Shown: positions 36,485 to 45,581, counted from the stretch's first letter. The stretch is 64,000 bases of DNA from Leptolyngbya sp. PCC 7375 (GCF_000316115.1 NZ_JH993797.1:1660486-1724485), one strand, 5' to 3'. Numbers and translations are program-made. The notes: generated by a model not told the origin, from the sequence alone.

Positions 36485-36533
36485 TAGGAATACTCCTGTG
36501 TAAGTTTATCTTGAAAAGACGGTGTTCCCTATC

Positions 36534-36569
36534 CCCTCTGGAAAGTCTAGGCCCAGACTTTCCAGAGGG
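36534..36569 (-). terminator. Perfect 15-bp stem-loop just after arsS
   Basis: CCCTCTGGAAAGTCT (36534-36548) pairs with 36555-36569 around a 6-nt loop. It begins 6 nt beyond the arsS stop on the minus strand and precedes the VTT gene. With no T-run it may only reduce read-through or protect the upstream message. Confidence 0.5.
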
Positions 36570-36575
36570 CTTAGT

Positions 36576-37577
36576 CTAAACTAGAGAACCTCCACAGCTA
36601 GACCCACTGCCGGCGGTACAGCCAAAACAGTAGGGACGGGTTTGCACCTGTTCGACCACGTCTAATGTGCCACGATCAAGCAAGCACTTGATGGTGACGG
36701 GCTGTCCTTGGGCATCCAGGGCTGGCACCCCCTCCATTTGGTGAAAATCACAGTCATAGACCTGACCTAAGTAATCCACCGATAGCTCACTGCGGCACAT
36801 TAGATGGGCTACTGTGCCAGCATTGTGATGCTGGGCTAAAAACGTAAGATAGGGATCATGGAGTTGACGATGCTTCAGGTGAAATTTAGTGCGACCAATC
36901 GGTAGATTTGTGATGGTGAATAAGCTATTGAACTGAATATCAAAATGTTCGTTGAGGTAAGCCTTGTAATCCTTTTCTAATCCGGCCTGCCCCGGGGTTA
37001 GGGAAAAGTTTTCAGAGGTGGGCACGGGTGGATTGTAGACTAAATCAATCACCAGATTTGGATCGTTGCCATATCCCTGTTGATTCAATAGCTGTAGTGC
37101 CTGAATCGAGTCATGGTAGACGCCCTGTCCCCGCATTTTGTCCACATTGTCTTCTAGATAGCAGGGCAGTGACGCCACTACCCGCAATTGGTTTTTGGCA
37201 AAATAATCAGGTAGATCTTCATAGCCAGGTTCAAAAAAGATTGTCAGGTTTGAACGGACAATCACTTCTTTCCCTTGGGCACGGGCAGCTTCTACGATGG
37301 GACGGAACCCATAGTTCATCTCCGGCGCACCACCGGTTAAATCTACGGTCTGGATTTGTGGAAACTGATGAATCATTTCCACTAGCTGATTGCACACGTC
37401 AGGGGATAATTCCTCAGTGCGGTGGGGGCCAGCCTCCACATGGCAGTGATTGCAGCTGAGGTTGCACTTGCGGCCTAAATTGATTTGTAAAACGCTGATG
37501 GGCGTTTTGGTCAATGGTTGACCTAAAGCAGCCTCGAAACTGGGCAATGTCTGTGGAGCAGGAATTGACTGGACCAT
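36576..37577 (-). CDS. arsS: Arsenosugar-biosynthesis radical SAM protein ArsS
   Basis: 333 residues. The radical-SAM cluster motif is Cys38-x3-Cys42-x2-Cys45 (CNLSCNHC), with DLTGGAPEMN as the SAM-binding glycine segment. The C-terminal domain carries the signature YCFGCTAGSGSSCGG, giving Cys317, Cys320 and Cys328, which ligate a further cluster or bind substrate in this family. ArsS is reported to attach the 5'-deoxyadenosyl group of SAM to dimethylarsenite on the way to arsenosugars, following the ArsM methyltransferase. No arsM is in the window. Two VTT membrane-protein genes follow in the same direction. In some bacteria this protein is a selenoprotein; here the motif carries ordinary Cys codons. 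Confidence 0.93.
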   Translation of the reverse strand: MVQSIPAPQTLPSFEAALGQPLTKTPISVLQINLGRKCNLSCNHCHVEAGPHRTEELSPDVCNQLVEMIHQFPQIQTVDLTGGAPEMNYGFRPIVEAARAQGKEVIVRSNLTIFFEPGYEDLPDYFAKNQLRVVASLPCYLEDNVDKMRGQGVYHDSIQALQLLNQQGYGNDPNLVIDLVYNPPVPTSENFSLTPGQAGLEKDYKAYLNEHFDIQFNSLFTITNLPIGRTKFHLKHRQLHDPYLTFLAQHHNAGTVAHLMCRSELSVDYLGQVYDCDFHQMEGVPALDAQGQPVTIKCLLDRGTLDVVEQVQTRPYCFGCTAGSGSSCGGSLV

Positions 37578-37935
37578 ATTTAAATAAACGGGTAGTTGAC
37601 GGCTTGCAGCCAGGAAGCTTGACTTCCACGACTGTCATTGAACGATACCTTGCTGAATTTTCCCTGAAAACAAAACACTAAATTGCTTAATGCCCTACAA
37701 TCTTGCTCAGTCAATGACTTTGATAGGGATAGATGGATTGAGATGTGGGCGTATATTCGGATGTATTAATCCAAGTTTTAAGCATGCCCAAGGCCAGGCC
37801 ACTAGCTGATACAGACAGCTATCAAAAAACTGCTAACTGCAGCAATTTTTTTTGATAGTAGGAAAGACCAAGGCATCACTAGTGAGGGTGGGAGGCATGA
37901 TTTACTTTTAAGTGACTTTCCCCCCTAAATCTGTA
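37578..37935. other. Intergenic region upstream of arsS, no gene seen
   Basis: No open frame with a ribosome site was found. The arsS promoter should lie near the left end. The right end is the 11-bp CTAAATCTGTA (37925-37935), which is repeated after the MITE-like element. Confidence 0.5.
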
Positions 37936-38180
37936 CTACCGTGTATACATAAGTCGGAGAGTTGCTCCAAGTCTCGAGCCCACTCTGCGAGAAGAGCAAA
38001 GCTCTACATCCCCCAACCCCTTACTCCCTGGGGGAGAAGGGGGGCCTGGCCTCAAAGTCCTTCGCCCCCAGGGAGAAGGATTTAGGATGTAGACGCCAAA
38101 ACGGCTTCTCGAAGAGTGGGCCAATTCAAGGTCAGGTCTACCTTTTGGGACATTATCTTCTAGATGTGTATACACCGTAG
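37936..38180. mobile_element. 245-bp fold-back MITE-like element with 11-bp target duplication
   Basis: The ends CTACCGTGTATACA (from 37936) and, inverted, CTACGGTGTATACA (to 38180) differ at one of 14 positions. The sequence CTAAATCTGTA flanks the element at 37925-37935 and 38181-38191. Inside, 37976-38040 is an imperfect inverted repeat of 38059-38122, so almost the whole element can fold into one long hairpin. It has no coding capacity. The parent transposase is not in the window. Confidence 0.8.
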
Positions 38181-38555
38181 CTAAATCTGTAAGGGATAAC
38201 ACTTTAATTCGAGTAAAACTCTCCGTGTAAAGGTTGTGCCGGATGTGCCTTAGACGACCGTCCAGCCTGGATAATTCATCAATTTTACTGAGAATCCATT
38301 CAAATGGATCCGGAAATGGGTGTCCAAAGAGTCGTTGAGCAGCTGTGGTGCCATCCGGTCGTTTATTTACTAATGAAGCGGGACAACCTTTGTCGCTTCT
38401 TCAATAACAGGTACAGCCCCAAATCGCTTGTAAAAGTCCCCGATTCTGGCAAACATCTCCTCAACGTCATCTTGGGAGTAGCTTCGAAATAATCTTATGT
38501 TTGAAATAGCACTTGAGACCTTCTCCACTGCGTTTTCAGACAATGGAAGATCATA
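38181..38555. other. Intergenic region, no gene seen
   Basis: Short open frames occur but none has a ribosome site or recognisable product. The region lies downstream of the minus-strand zinc-ribbon gene. Confidence 0.45.
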
Positions 38556-39074
38556 TCAGGAGATCAGTGTAAAGCGCTTATCCGTAAACATTGAGAGGGG
38601 GCGCAACCAGTACTTATTGCGATTGTCTTGGGTGCTTTTATAGCAAACATGCGGCTCACTTAATTCAGGAAATGCCCAGTGCTTATTATCAGCATGTTTT
38701 GTAGTAGAGTTTTCTGCTGCGGGAAGAATGTCATGATAGCTCCCTGACTCTGTATGAATCGCTGTGAAGTAAGCGGGTGAAGCATGAACCCCTTCCCCAG
38801 CTTCAACGATGACAATTACCTCATATTCATGCCACTTGCCCGCTGCCGGATTATGTTTATAGTGGCGATAGATTTGACCAGGGGCTGGGCTCAGCACCTT
38901 CTGATTATCAATGAAATCATCTCCTGTCAACGGCTTCTCTGGCAGCCTGTTCTCATGCCCACACCACGGGCACCACAGCGTAGCTTGACTACCCCAAGGG
39001 AAATCGCCAATAGCCCACCATTTCTGGCAGCGATCGCAACTGAAGTGATAGAGATGTTCTATGGATACTTTCAT
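38556..39074 (-). CDS. Zinc-ribbon plus DUF1653-like protein
   Basis: 172 residues with the chosen start. The N-terminus has a zinc ribbon (Cys13, Cys16, Cys35, Cys38 in CDRC and CPWCG). The middle reads GQIYRHYKHN, then YEVIVIVEAGEG, and the end reads YWLRPLSMFTDK, which fits the DUF1653 pattern (YRHYKG...YEV...WVRPLEMF) with an insert of about 25 residues. The function of DUF1653 is not established. ATG 39074 has GAGG 7 nt upstream, so I prefer it to the open-frame start 39116. No partner gene is obvious. Confidence 0.7.
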   Translation of the reverse strand: MKVSIEHLYHFSCDRCQKWWAIGDFPWGSQATLWCPWCGHENRLPEKPLTGDDFIDNQKVLSPAPGQIYRHYKHNPAAGKWHEYEVIVIVEAGEGVHASPAYFTAIHTESGSYHDILPAAENSTTKHADNKHWAFPELSEPHVCYKSTQDNRNKYWLRPLSMFTDKRFTLIS

Positions 39075-39946
39075 GGCATACCTCGACAACAACCCCAATA
39101 ATCGCAGCGATTGCACTGCCTAGCCATACTACACATTAAATTTCTATATCATCCTGCGCCAGCATCCGTCTCACTCGTCTTCTCTGACTCCGAGAGCAAG
39201 AACAACGATTCTGGATCACCTAGCTCTGTTGCAACGCTTCTCTTTTTGATAGATTCCATCTTTCACTCAAGTCTCCATCGATTGCTGAGTTGTCATTCGC
39301 CAGCTAGGGGACTCATCGTCGTTCTACGTCGGTGAGGGTGTCAAGAAAATAAATTTTCATTAAAGCTCAGGTATAACGAACTGGCTGGGGGTTGGCATAT
39401 AAGAATATCTATACCTATAAAAAGAACAATATAACCGATTAATTTATGCAGGAAACCCCTGGAATATTTCCAGCCAAAATCCATATCCTAAATCCCAGAA
39501 GACTTCCCTCAAGAGCAGTACCAGTCGAAGTTAGGCCTTACAGAAGAATATATTTTGAAGACTCAAATCTGGTAGTTTCGTTTCAGCGAACCATGGGCGT
39601 AGTATCCATGATTTTTGATGGGTTATTCTTGTCTAGAAAAGCGTGATTTAAGTAACAATTTTTTAGCTGTAAAGGTCCGCCCTAAACATCTTCTCAGTAG
39701 TTGCTAAAAAAATAGTTAAATCGCATCCAGGTAACCTAGGAACCAGGGTATCAGTTAAGTTGTTATATCGAATGACGTGAGTGAGAAACAATAGAGCCGC
39801 GCCTCGTGACAACCTTCCTATTTTTTGAGGCCTCTATCTATAAGGTTTTTTTGACAAGGATTGTTACGCTCAAGCCTCAGTAATAAAGATCGAAATCTAT
39901 AGGACGCCACCAATCTAATGGGTTGATCAGTGGATGCATTTTGTTT
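39075..39946. other. Long intergenic region upstream of the CnfR-like gene, no supported gene
   Basis: The best open frame (39446-39646, 66 codons) has no ribosome site or known motif. I searched 39650-39946 for an NtcA-type GTA-N8-TAC site and saw none. No tRNA-like cloverleaf was evident. Confidence 0.45.
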
Positions 39947-41539
39947 ATGGTCTACACTATTAAAGACGATTGTATTGCGTGTAATATTTGCCAGCCGCAG
40001 TGCCCCCATGGAGCGATTAAGTCTGCAGATGACGGCGGCAGCTATTGGATTGATCCCACCCGCTGCGATGGTTGCCCAGATGTAGACATTCCACGCTGTG
40101 TAGCAGCCTGTGACGTTGATGCACTGGTTCCACTGCGCCCCAAAAAAGGGCGCTACAAAAGTAGCTTATTGCCACCAGCAATTCCTGACATCTTTCTCAA
40201 TGGCAAAACCACACCGTTTGCTTCTTCCATGGTGATTTGGGAGGCCTGCAACATTTTAGCGCAGCGCCAGCATCTGTCGTGGCAAACTGATGCGAATGGC
40301 AAACTCTGCTATCGCCGTCCGGTACATCGTGATCGAGGAGAAATGCGATTTCGACTGGCCATGAACCCCGAAAGTCATGCTCCTGTTCCGATGTCTGAAG
40401 ATGAGGCAACAGCTGCCATCACTCAATTCGATATTCGTGCCACCTGTCTCCATTTAATTTTTGCTGCCTATGCGGTCACGGTTGATTGTCCTTGGGAAAC
40501 TTCCTTCGTATTGAATAACCAACACATTGAGCAATATTTGGGGCTTGATAAGCGTAAAGATCTGACTAAATTGGATAAGCTTACTCTAATCAAACAGCTG
40601 GTGCATCAAGCTTGTCAACTGCTCGTCGCGGTCGACTGGCCTCGCCAGGGCAAAGTCCATGCCTTCTCCCTAGATGAACACCCCATATGGCATCTGCTTG
40701 ACACCGAATATTATTTTGAAGAAGATGCCCAGGGAGATCGCCATCTGATTGGCCTGAGTTTTACTGTGCGAGCCGGCATTTGGGCCAAACACTTTCTCAA
40801 TAAGCGAGACTATCGTAACCAAACAGCTTTTTACCAGTACGGCAACTTACCCAAATCTTTGCTCACACAAGTCCTCAGTAATTGGCAACAGCATGAAGGA
40901 GCCGTCCGTTTGCTTCTATGGCTATTGTTTAAGTTGCGGCTGGGGAGTGATCATCGGCTGACCGTCCGCACCCTGCTGCGCATTGCCTATGGCACAGATC
41001 GATTAGTGGCAGCAACCACTGTACGGGGTGCCCATAAGCGTCTGCTTAAAACCTTTGAAAGCGATCTGGAAGCCATTTACTATTACGGGCTCAACCCTCT
41101 GTTTGATCCAGAGACTTATTCCTTTGATATTCAGCCGTTATGGGCCAAAGCGGTTGACATTCCTGATGATGTTGACGATGCTCTTGAGTTTTGGGTGAAT
41201 GATGCTAACCAGATCCGGAGCTTAACGGACACGGCTCCCCGAGATAAGTGGCAGCGACTGATCAATGCACGACTTGCAGGGTTTGAGCTATCAGAAGAAT
41301 GGCAACAAACAGTACATCGCCGTGCCCCTAAACGTCGTCGCAAGAAGTCCCCATCAGCCCAGTTAGAGACGCTTTCCGGTCATGCCATCAAAGCAGCCCG
41401 CCAACGCCAAAACTTTTCTCAGCGTGCTCTGGCGGAGCGCCTTGGCAAGAGTCAGAGTTGGGTGCGCGATGTCGAAAAAGGGCGATTTAACATTAGCTCT
41501 GTAGACCACGTCCGTTTGCAACAAGCCCTAGGTTTCTAG
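39947..41539 (+). CDS. cnfR: CnfR/PatB-type transcription factor with two ferredoxin-like clusters
   Basis: 530 residues from ATG 39947. The N-terminus is a bacterial-ferredoxin domain: Cys9, Cys12, Cys15, Cys19 (CIACNICQPQCP) and Cys40, Cys43, Cys51, Cys55. The second cluster ends C-D rather than C-P. The central region keeps WEACNILAQRQHLSW, which I recall from Anabaena PatB and Leptolyngbya CnfR. The C-terminus is an XRE-type HTH (IKAARQRQNFSQRALAERLG). CnfR activates nif genes at low oxygen, with the Fe-S clusters as likely oxygen sensors. No nif gene is in this window, so this may be the true regulator displaced from its cluster or a paralogue with another target. The upstream TTG 39923 is an unlikely start. 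Confidence 0.82.
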   Translation: MVYTIKDDCIACNICQPQCPHGAIKSADDGGSYWIDPTRCDGCPDVDIPRCVAACDVDALVPLRPKKGRYKSSLLPPAIPDIFLNGKTTPFASSMVIWEACNILAQRQHLSWQTDANGKLCYRRPVHRDRGEMRFRLAMNPESHAPVPMSEDEATAAITQFDIRATCLHLIFAAYAVTVDCPWETSFVLNNQHIEQYLGLDKRKDLTKLDKLTLIKQLVHQACQLLVAVDWPRQGKVHAFSLDEHPIWHLLDTEYYFEEDAQGDRHLIGLSFTVRAGIWAKHFLNKRDYRNQTAFYQYGNLPKSLLTQVLSNWQQHEGAVRLLLWLLFKLRLGSDHRLTVRTLLRIAYGTDRLVAATTVRGAHKRLLKTFESDLEAIYYYGLNPLFDPETYSFDIQPLWAKAVDIPDDVDDALEFWVNDANQIRSLTDTAPRDKWQRLINARLAGFELSEEWQQTVHRRAPKRRRKKSPSAQLETLSGHAIKAARQRQNFSQRALAERLGKSQSWVRDVEKGRFNISSVDHVRLQQALGF

Positions 41540-41673
41540 GGAGGTTCCCATGCTCACAATCGCACTAACATGAGTAAAGTGAGTTCAACACAAGTATGGC
41601 TGTGGAGCAGAGAGCAATGATGCGATCGCGCCTGGTAGGAACTGGCTACAGACGATTGCCAAGCGCCAATCAC

Positions 41674-41877
41674 TTACTGGGGGTTAGCGACTGGCGGGGT
41701 AGATGGGGATGAAACAGATAGTAATTGGTTGGTTTGGGGTTTTTCGGGCTCTAAAACTTCTAGGTAGTCGGCCAATTTATTCCACTCTTGTGCCGCTCTG
41801 GCATTGCCTATGTCAGCTGCAAACCTAAGTGCATCAATGATTTTCCCTTTTTGGCTTTCATTTATGATGTAGTTCAT
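41674..41877 (-). CDS. Small hypothetical protein
   Basis: 67 residues: a helical N-terminal part with Arg/Ala/Asp (ALRFAADIGNARAAQEWNKL) and a Pro/Ser/Thr-rich tail. GGGAG lies 9-10 nt before the ATG at 41877, which supports translation. No domain is recognised. It sits between the CnfR-like gene and an RTX gene, with no evident link to either. Confidence 0.6.
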   Translation of the reverse strand: MNYIINESQKGKIIDALRFAADIGNARAAQEWNKLADYLEVLEPEKPQTNQLLSVSSPSTPPVANPQ

Positions 41878-42054
41878 TCTTTTTGACTCCCTGTATTTAG
41901 TGTTTTAGCCCCAACTTCCTAGCTTTAGAAATATGCTCTTTACTGATTCACCTTCTATGGGTTCTTATACGACTGAAGCGTGAGAAAATCTGTAACCAGC
42001 CGCACACAGCACCAAGAAATCGCCTAGAGAGATGCCTAGCTTGACACAAAAAAA

Positions 42055-42077
42055 GCCGATCGGAGCTACCGATCGGC
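42055..42077 (-). terminator. Strong intrinsic terminator of the RTX gene
   Basis: GCCGATCGG (42055-42063) pairs with 42069-42077 around a 5-nt loop. On the minus strand seven T follow (42054-42048). It is about 50 nt past the stop at 42131. Confidence 0.9.
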
Positions 42078-42130
42078 CATTACAGTCAACACTTATGGGT
42101 TGAACTTGTCACACACCAGTCAAGGAGAAC

Positions 42131-44338
42131 TTAAACGTAAGTGAATTGGTTAGTGTTAGCTAGGTTGAGACTAGCGGCATTGACACCTTGGACAATACCA
42201 ATCAGGTCGCCACCGAAGCTAATTCCAGCACCGGATACACCATTCACTGTGACGTTAGATAGGGAGTAAGATGCAGCGCTACCAATCAACTGAATTCTGT
42301 CAGCAATATCTCCAACAAAGTTGTAAGCATCAAAGTCACGTAGAACAGCATGGTCAGTATTACCCTGGTCGTTATAGAAGACACGACCATTTTGACCGAG
42401 AACAAAGACGTCAGTGTCATTGGTGTTGCCACTAAACAGGATATCGCGTTCACCAGTACCTTCGGCAGCAAGAGTTGTCCCGTTCAAGCGGTCATTGCCA
42501 AGACCACCGACGAGAACGTCGTTACCACGATCACCCAATAGGGAGTCGTTTCCAGCTTCGCCGCGTAGAACATCATTGCCAAGGCCACCCACCACAGTAT
42601 CGTTGCCTGCGCCCGCAAAGACGCGGTCGTTGCCTGCACCTGTGTGGATAAAGTTAGCTCCAGCAGTACCGATGATGGTGTCGTTGCCTGCACCTGTATA
42701 GACCCGCTCAAAGTTAGTGGCAGTCTCACCGGCATAGTTAGTCACCCCTGTAATCATGTTGAGGTTATAGGCCCCGTTCCAGAAGCGTACATCTAAGGTG
42801 TCAATGCCAGCACCACCATCCATGCGGTCAAGACCTAGGCCGCCGTCAATCCAGTCATTACCGGCTTGGCCAAAGATGCGGTCATTGCCATTTTGACCTC
42901 GGAGCACATCGTTGCCAGGGCCACCGTAAATCGTGTCATTGCCACCCCCTGCAAATACACGGTCGTTACCAGCACCCGTGTGGATGAAGTTAGCTCCAGC
43001 AGTACCGGTGATGGTGTCGTTGCCTGCACCTGTATAGACTCGCTCAAAGTTAGTGGCAGTCTCACCGGCATAGTTAGTCACCCCTGTGTTCATGTTGAGG
43101 TTATAGGCCCCGTTCCAGAAGCGTACATCTAAGGTGTCAATGCCAGCGCCGCCGTCCATGCGGTCAATACCTAGGCCGCCGTCAATCCAGTCGTTACCGG
43201 CTTGCCCAAAGATGCGGTCATTGCCATTCTCACCCCGGAGCACATCGTTGCCAGGGCCACCGTAAATCGTGTCATTGCCAGCGCCTGCGGATACACGGTC
43301 GTTACCTGCGCCAGTGCTGATGACGTTGGCTCCCGCAGTACCAGTGATGGTGTCGTTGCCACCGCCTGTGTAGACCCGCTCAAAGTTGGTGGCGGTTTCT
43401 CCCGCAAAGTTGGTGACCCCTGTGTTCATATTGAGCACATAGGCCCCGTTCCAGAAGCGCACATCTAAGGTGTCAATGCCCGTGCCGCCGTCCATGCGAT
43501 CAACACCGAAACCACCGTCAATCCAGTCGTTACCGGCTTGCCCGAAGATGCGGTCATTGCCATTCTCACCCCGGAGCACATCGTTGCCAGGGCCACCGTA
43601 AATCGTGTCATTGCCAGCGCCTGCGGATACACGGTCGTTACCTGCGCCAGTGCTGATGACGTTGGCTCCCGCAGTACCGGTGATGTTGTCGTTGCCACCG
43701 CCTGTGTAGACCCGCTCAAAGTTGGTGGCGGTTTCTCCCGCAAAGTTGGTGACCCCTGTGTTCATGTTGAGCACATAGGCCCCGTTCCAGAAGCGCACAT
43801 CTAAGGTGTCAATACCCGTGCCGCCGTCCATGCGATCAACACCGAAACCACCGTCAATCCAGTCGTTACCGGCTTGGCCGAAGATGCGGTCATTGCCATT
43901 TTGACCTCGGAGGAAATCATTGCCAATGCCACCGTAAATCGTGTCATTGCCAGCGCCTGCAGATACACGGTCATTACCCGCGCCAGTGCTGATAACGTTG
44001 TTGCCAGCGGTACCGGTGATGTTGTCGTTACCGGCCCCTGTGTAGACATTTTCAAAGTTGGTGGCGGTTTCTCCAGCATAGTTGGTGACCCCTGTGTTCA
44101 TGTTGAGCACATAGGCCCCGTTCCAGAAGCGTACATCTAAGGTGTCAATGCCAGCGCCGCCGTCCATGCGGTCAAGGCCTAGGCCACCGTCGATCCAGTC
44201 ATTGCCAAAGCTACCAAAGATAATGTCGTTACCTGCGAGACCGCGAATTCTGTCGTTGCCTGCGAGACCGTTGATGATGTCGTTTACATTTGTGCCCACT
44301 AAATTGTCATTAAAAGGTGTGCCGTTAATTAAAGCCAT
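42131..44338 (-). CDS. RTX calcium-binding repeat protein
   Basis: 735 residues without signal peptide, beginning MALINGTPFNDNLVGT, a usual N-terminus of cyanobacterial RTX proteins. It holds five 112-residue units; each has RTX nonapeptides (GNDWIDGG, GGAGIDTLDV, GAGNDTI) around a conserved NGAYVLNMNTGVTN segment. The C-terminal about 130 residues (ILFSGNTNDTDVFVLG...) match a domain seen after RTX repeats in cyanobacterial secreted proteins. The protein should be exported by a type I system and fold on calcium outside. No enzymatic domain is present, so a structural or adhesive role is likely. GGAG lies about 9 nt before the ATG. Confidence 0.9.
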   Translation of the reverse strand: MALINGTPFNDNLVGTNVNDIINGLAGNDRIRGLAGNDIIFGSFGNDWIDGGLGLDRMDGGAGIDTLDVRFWNGAYVLNMNTGVTNYAGETATNFENVYTGAGNDNITGTAGNNVISTGAGNDRVSAGAGNDTIYGGIGNDFLRGQNGNDRIFGQAGNDWIDGGFGVDRMDGGTGIDTLDVRFWNGAYVLNMNTGVTNFAGETATNFERVYTGGGNDNITGTAGANVISTGAGNDRVSAGAGNDTIYGGPGNDVLRGENGNDRIFGQAGNDWIDGGFGVDRMDGGTGIDTLDVRFWNGAYVLNMNTGVTNFAGETATNFERVYTGGGNDTITGTAGANVISTGAGNDRVSAGAGNDTIYGGPGNDVLRGENGNDRIFGQAGNDWIDGGLGIDRMDGGAGIDTLDVRFWNGAYNLNMNTGVTNYAGETATNFERVYTGAGNDTITGTAGANFIHTGAGNDRVFAGGGNDTIYGGPGNDVLRGQNGNDRIFGQAGNDWIDGGLGLDRMDGGAGIDTLDVRFWNGAYNLNMITGVTNYAGETATNFERVYTGAGNDTIIGTAGANFIHTGAGNDRVFAGAGNDTVVGGLGNDVLRGEAGNDSLLGDRGNDVLVGGLGNDRLNGTTLAAEGTGERDILFSGNTNDTDVFVLGQNGRVFYNDQGNTDHAVLRDFDAYNFVGDIADRIQLIGSAASYSLSNVTVNGVSGAGISFGGDLIGIVQGVNAASLNLANTNQFTYV
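42550..44230 (-). repeat. Five tandem 336-bp units in the RTX gene
   Basis: The marker atctaaggtgtcaat recurs at 42791, 43127, 43463, 43799 and 44135, exactly 336 bp apart. The units are highly similar, with the two inner copies closest to each other. Confidence 0.93.
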
Positions 44339-44538
44339 GGAATGGTTCTCCTGAATGGTGAAGACTTACAAGATTTTGGAAAGAACTTGACAGGTTTGTT
44401 TAGGTGCTGTTTTCTTTCCGTTCAGTAGTCACTCGTGGAGTTGCAATGGGTTTTATGCAAAAAAATTAGTTTTTTTGAAATTAGTTTTTTCTTGATCGCC
44501 ATTTCCTTTGCTATGCAAGGTTTTGATGGATTTCAGAA

Positions 44539-44581
44539 AATATTTCTCGATGGGTAAGAGTGGCAATCATCGAAAAATATT
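44539..44581. promoter_or_regulatory. 14-bp inverted repeat upstream of the sigma-like gene
   Basis: AATATTTCTCGATG (44539-44552) and CATCGAAAAATATT (44568-44581) pair at 13 of 14 positions across a 15-nt spacer. It ends 16 nt before the ATG at 44598 and lies in the intergenic region shared with the divergent RTX gene. It could be an operator for either gene. Confidence 0.5.
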
Positions 44582-44597
44582 GCATTTTGCATAAAAA

Positions 44598-45581
44598 ATG
44601 ATCGAATTTAACGAGTTATTGAGAAACGAGTCGATAATCTTGAGGAGGTTACATGAACCCTCGAATTACATTTCACCAAGATCGTCTATGGAATCGCATT
44701 TTAAGCAACTTATCTTGGTTCTCCAGGGGCAAGCACCAGGGGAGGCTGAACGCGCATTCTCTGATTTGGTTGAAACGATGATGCGATCGCGAAAAATAGG
44801 ACGCCCCCCCCGAGGTCAGCCCCTGACCGGTATCTATAAGGAAATTTGCGATCGCATTCACCAACAGCTCACCCAAGCTTTACAGGATTGCCTCGACCAG
44901 AGCCTTCTAGACACTGACCCCAACTGGGGCTATCAATTGCGGGCCCAGGCGACTAAAGATGCCCTGACTGACCCCTTACTCAAAGGTCTGGCCCTAGAAG
45001 CCCAAGGCCAGCCCAATCCTAGCCCCCTACGGCAGCATGCCCTACTCCAGCTCGTGGAGGCTATTCGGGCCAGTGGTAGGCTGGCCCATCCCCACCGGGC
45101 CAAGTTTTCGCCTTCTTTCTATGACTTACTCTATGAAGAAGCCGTCAACCGCACCCTGGTGTATGTGTGTCAAAAAATTGACACCTACGACCCGGAGCGG
45201 GGACAGGCGCAAAAGTTTATGAACTGGGTGAATTTTCGGCTAGATCGCATGGTGATCGAATGTCGTCGGCAATTTAGCGATCGCAACACCCAGGAATTGC
45301 CTAACCTTAACGACCTGGAGCGGCTCTCTCAGCCAGAACCGACATCCACCCTAGCTAAGGATGTCCAGGACTATATCGCGGCCGACCGCGATGACCTATT
45401 CAAATCCACACACATTCGTAAACGACCGGATGCTAGCTTCCAAGCCATTGCCCTAGCTCGGTTTGCCGATCAAAGCTGGGAAGAGATTTCGGTCCAGTTT
45501 GACATCAAAATCCCCACCCTTAGCAGTTTCTTTCAGCGCTGCTGTGACAAGTTTTCGGAGCAATTCCGAGAGCTGCTTTAG
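44598..45581 (+). CDS. Sigma-70-like regulator, first gene of the CHAT/CHASE2/TPS cluster
   Basis: 327 residues. The segment about 168-220 (YDLLYEEAVNRTLVYVC, IDTYDPERG, KFMNWVNFRLD) resembles sigma-70 region 2, and the end (about 280-327, FADQSWEEISVQFDIKI and following) resembles a region 4 HTH. Similar proteins sit before DUF1822 genes in cyanobacteria, as here and again at 61049. I infer a transcription initiation factor controlling the downstream genes. The sigma relationship rests on pattern recognition, not a profile search. ATG 44598 lacks a clear ribosome site; ATG 44688 is the alternative and would keep all the motifs. Confidence 0.7.
   Translation: MIEFNELLRNESIILRRLHEPSNYISPRSSMESHFKQLILVLQGQAPGEAERAFSDLVETMMRSRKIGRPPRGQPLTGIYKEICDRIHQQLTQALQDCLDQSLLDTDPNWGYQLRAQATKDALTDPLLKGLALEAQGQPNPSPLRQHALLQLVEAIRASGRLAHPHRAKFSPSFYDLLYEEAVNRTLVYVCQKIDTYDPERGQAQKFMNWVNFRLDRMVIECRRQFSDRNTQELPNLNDLERLSQPEPTSTLAKDVQDYIAADRDDLFKSTHIRKRPDASFQAIALARFADQSWEEISVQFDIKIPTLSSFFQRCCDKFSEQFRELL

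Noticed and set aside
37936..38180. Small non-coding RNA gene
   Set aside because: The long hairpin is better explained by inverted-repeat ends and flanking direct repeats of a mobile element.
39446..39646. 66-codon plus-strand frame
   Set aside because: It has no ribosome site, domain or neighbour support.
42866..44140. Repeated 88-codon plus-strand frames
   Set aside because: They recur every 336 bp as mirror frames of the RTX units and carry no start signals.
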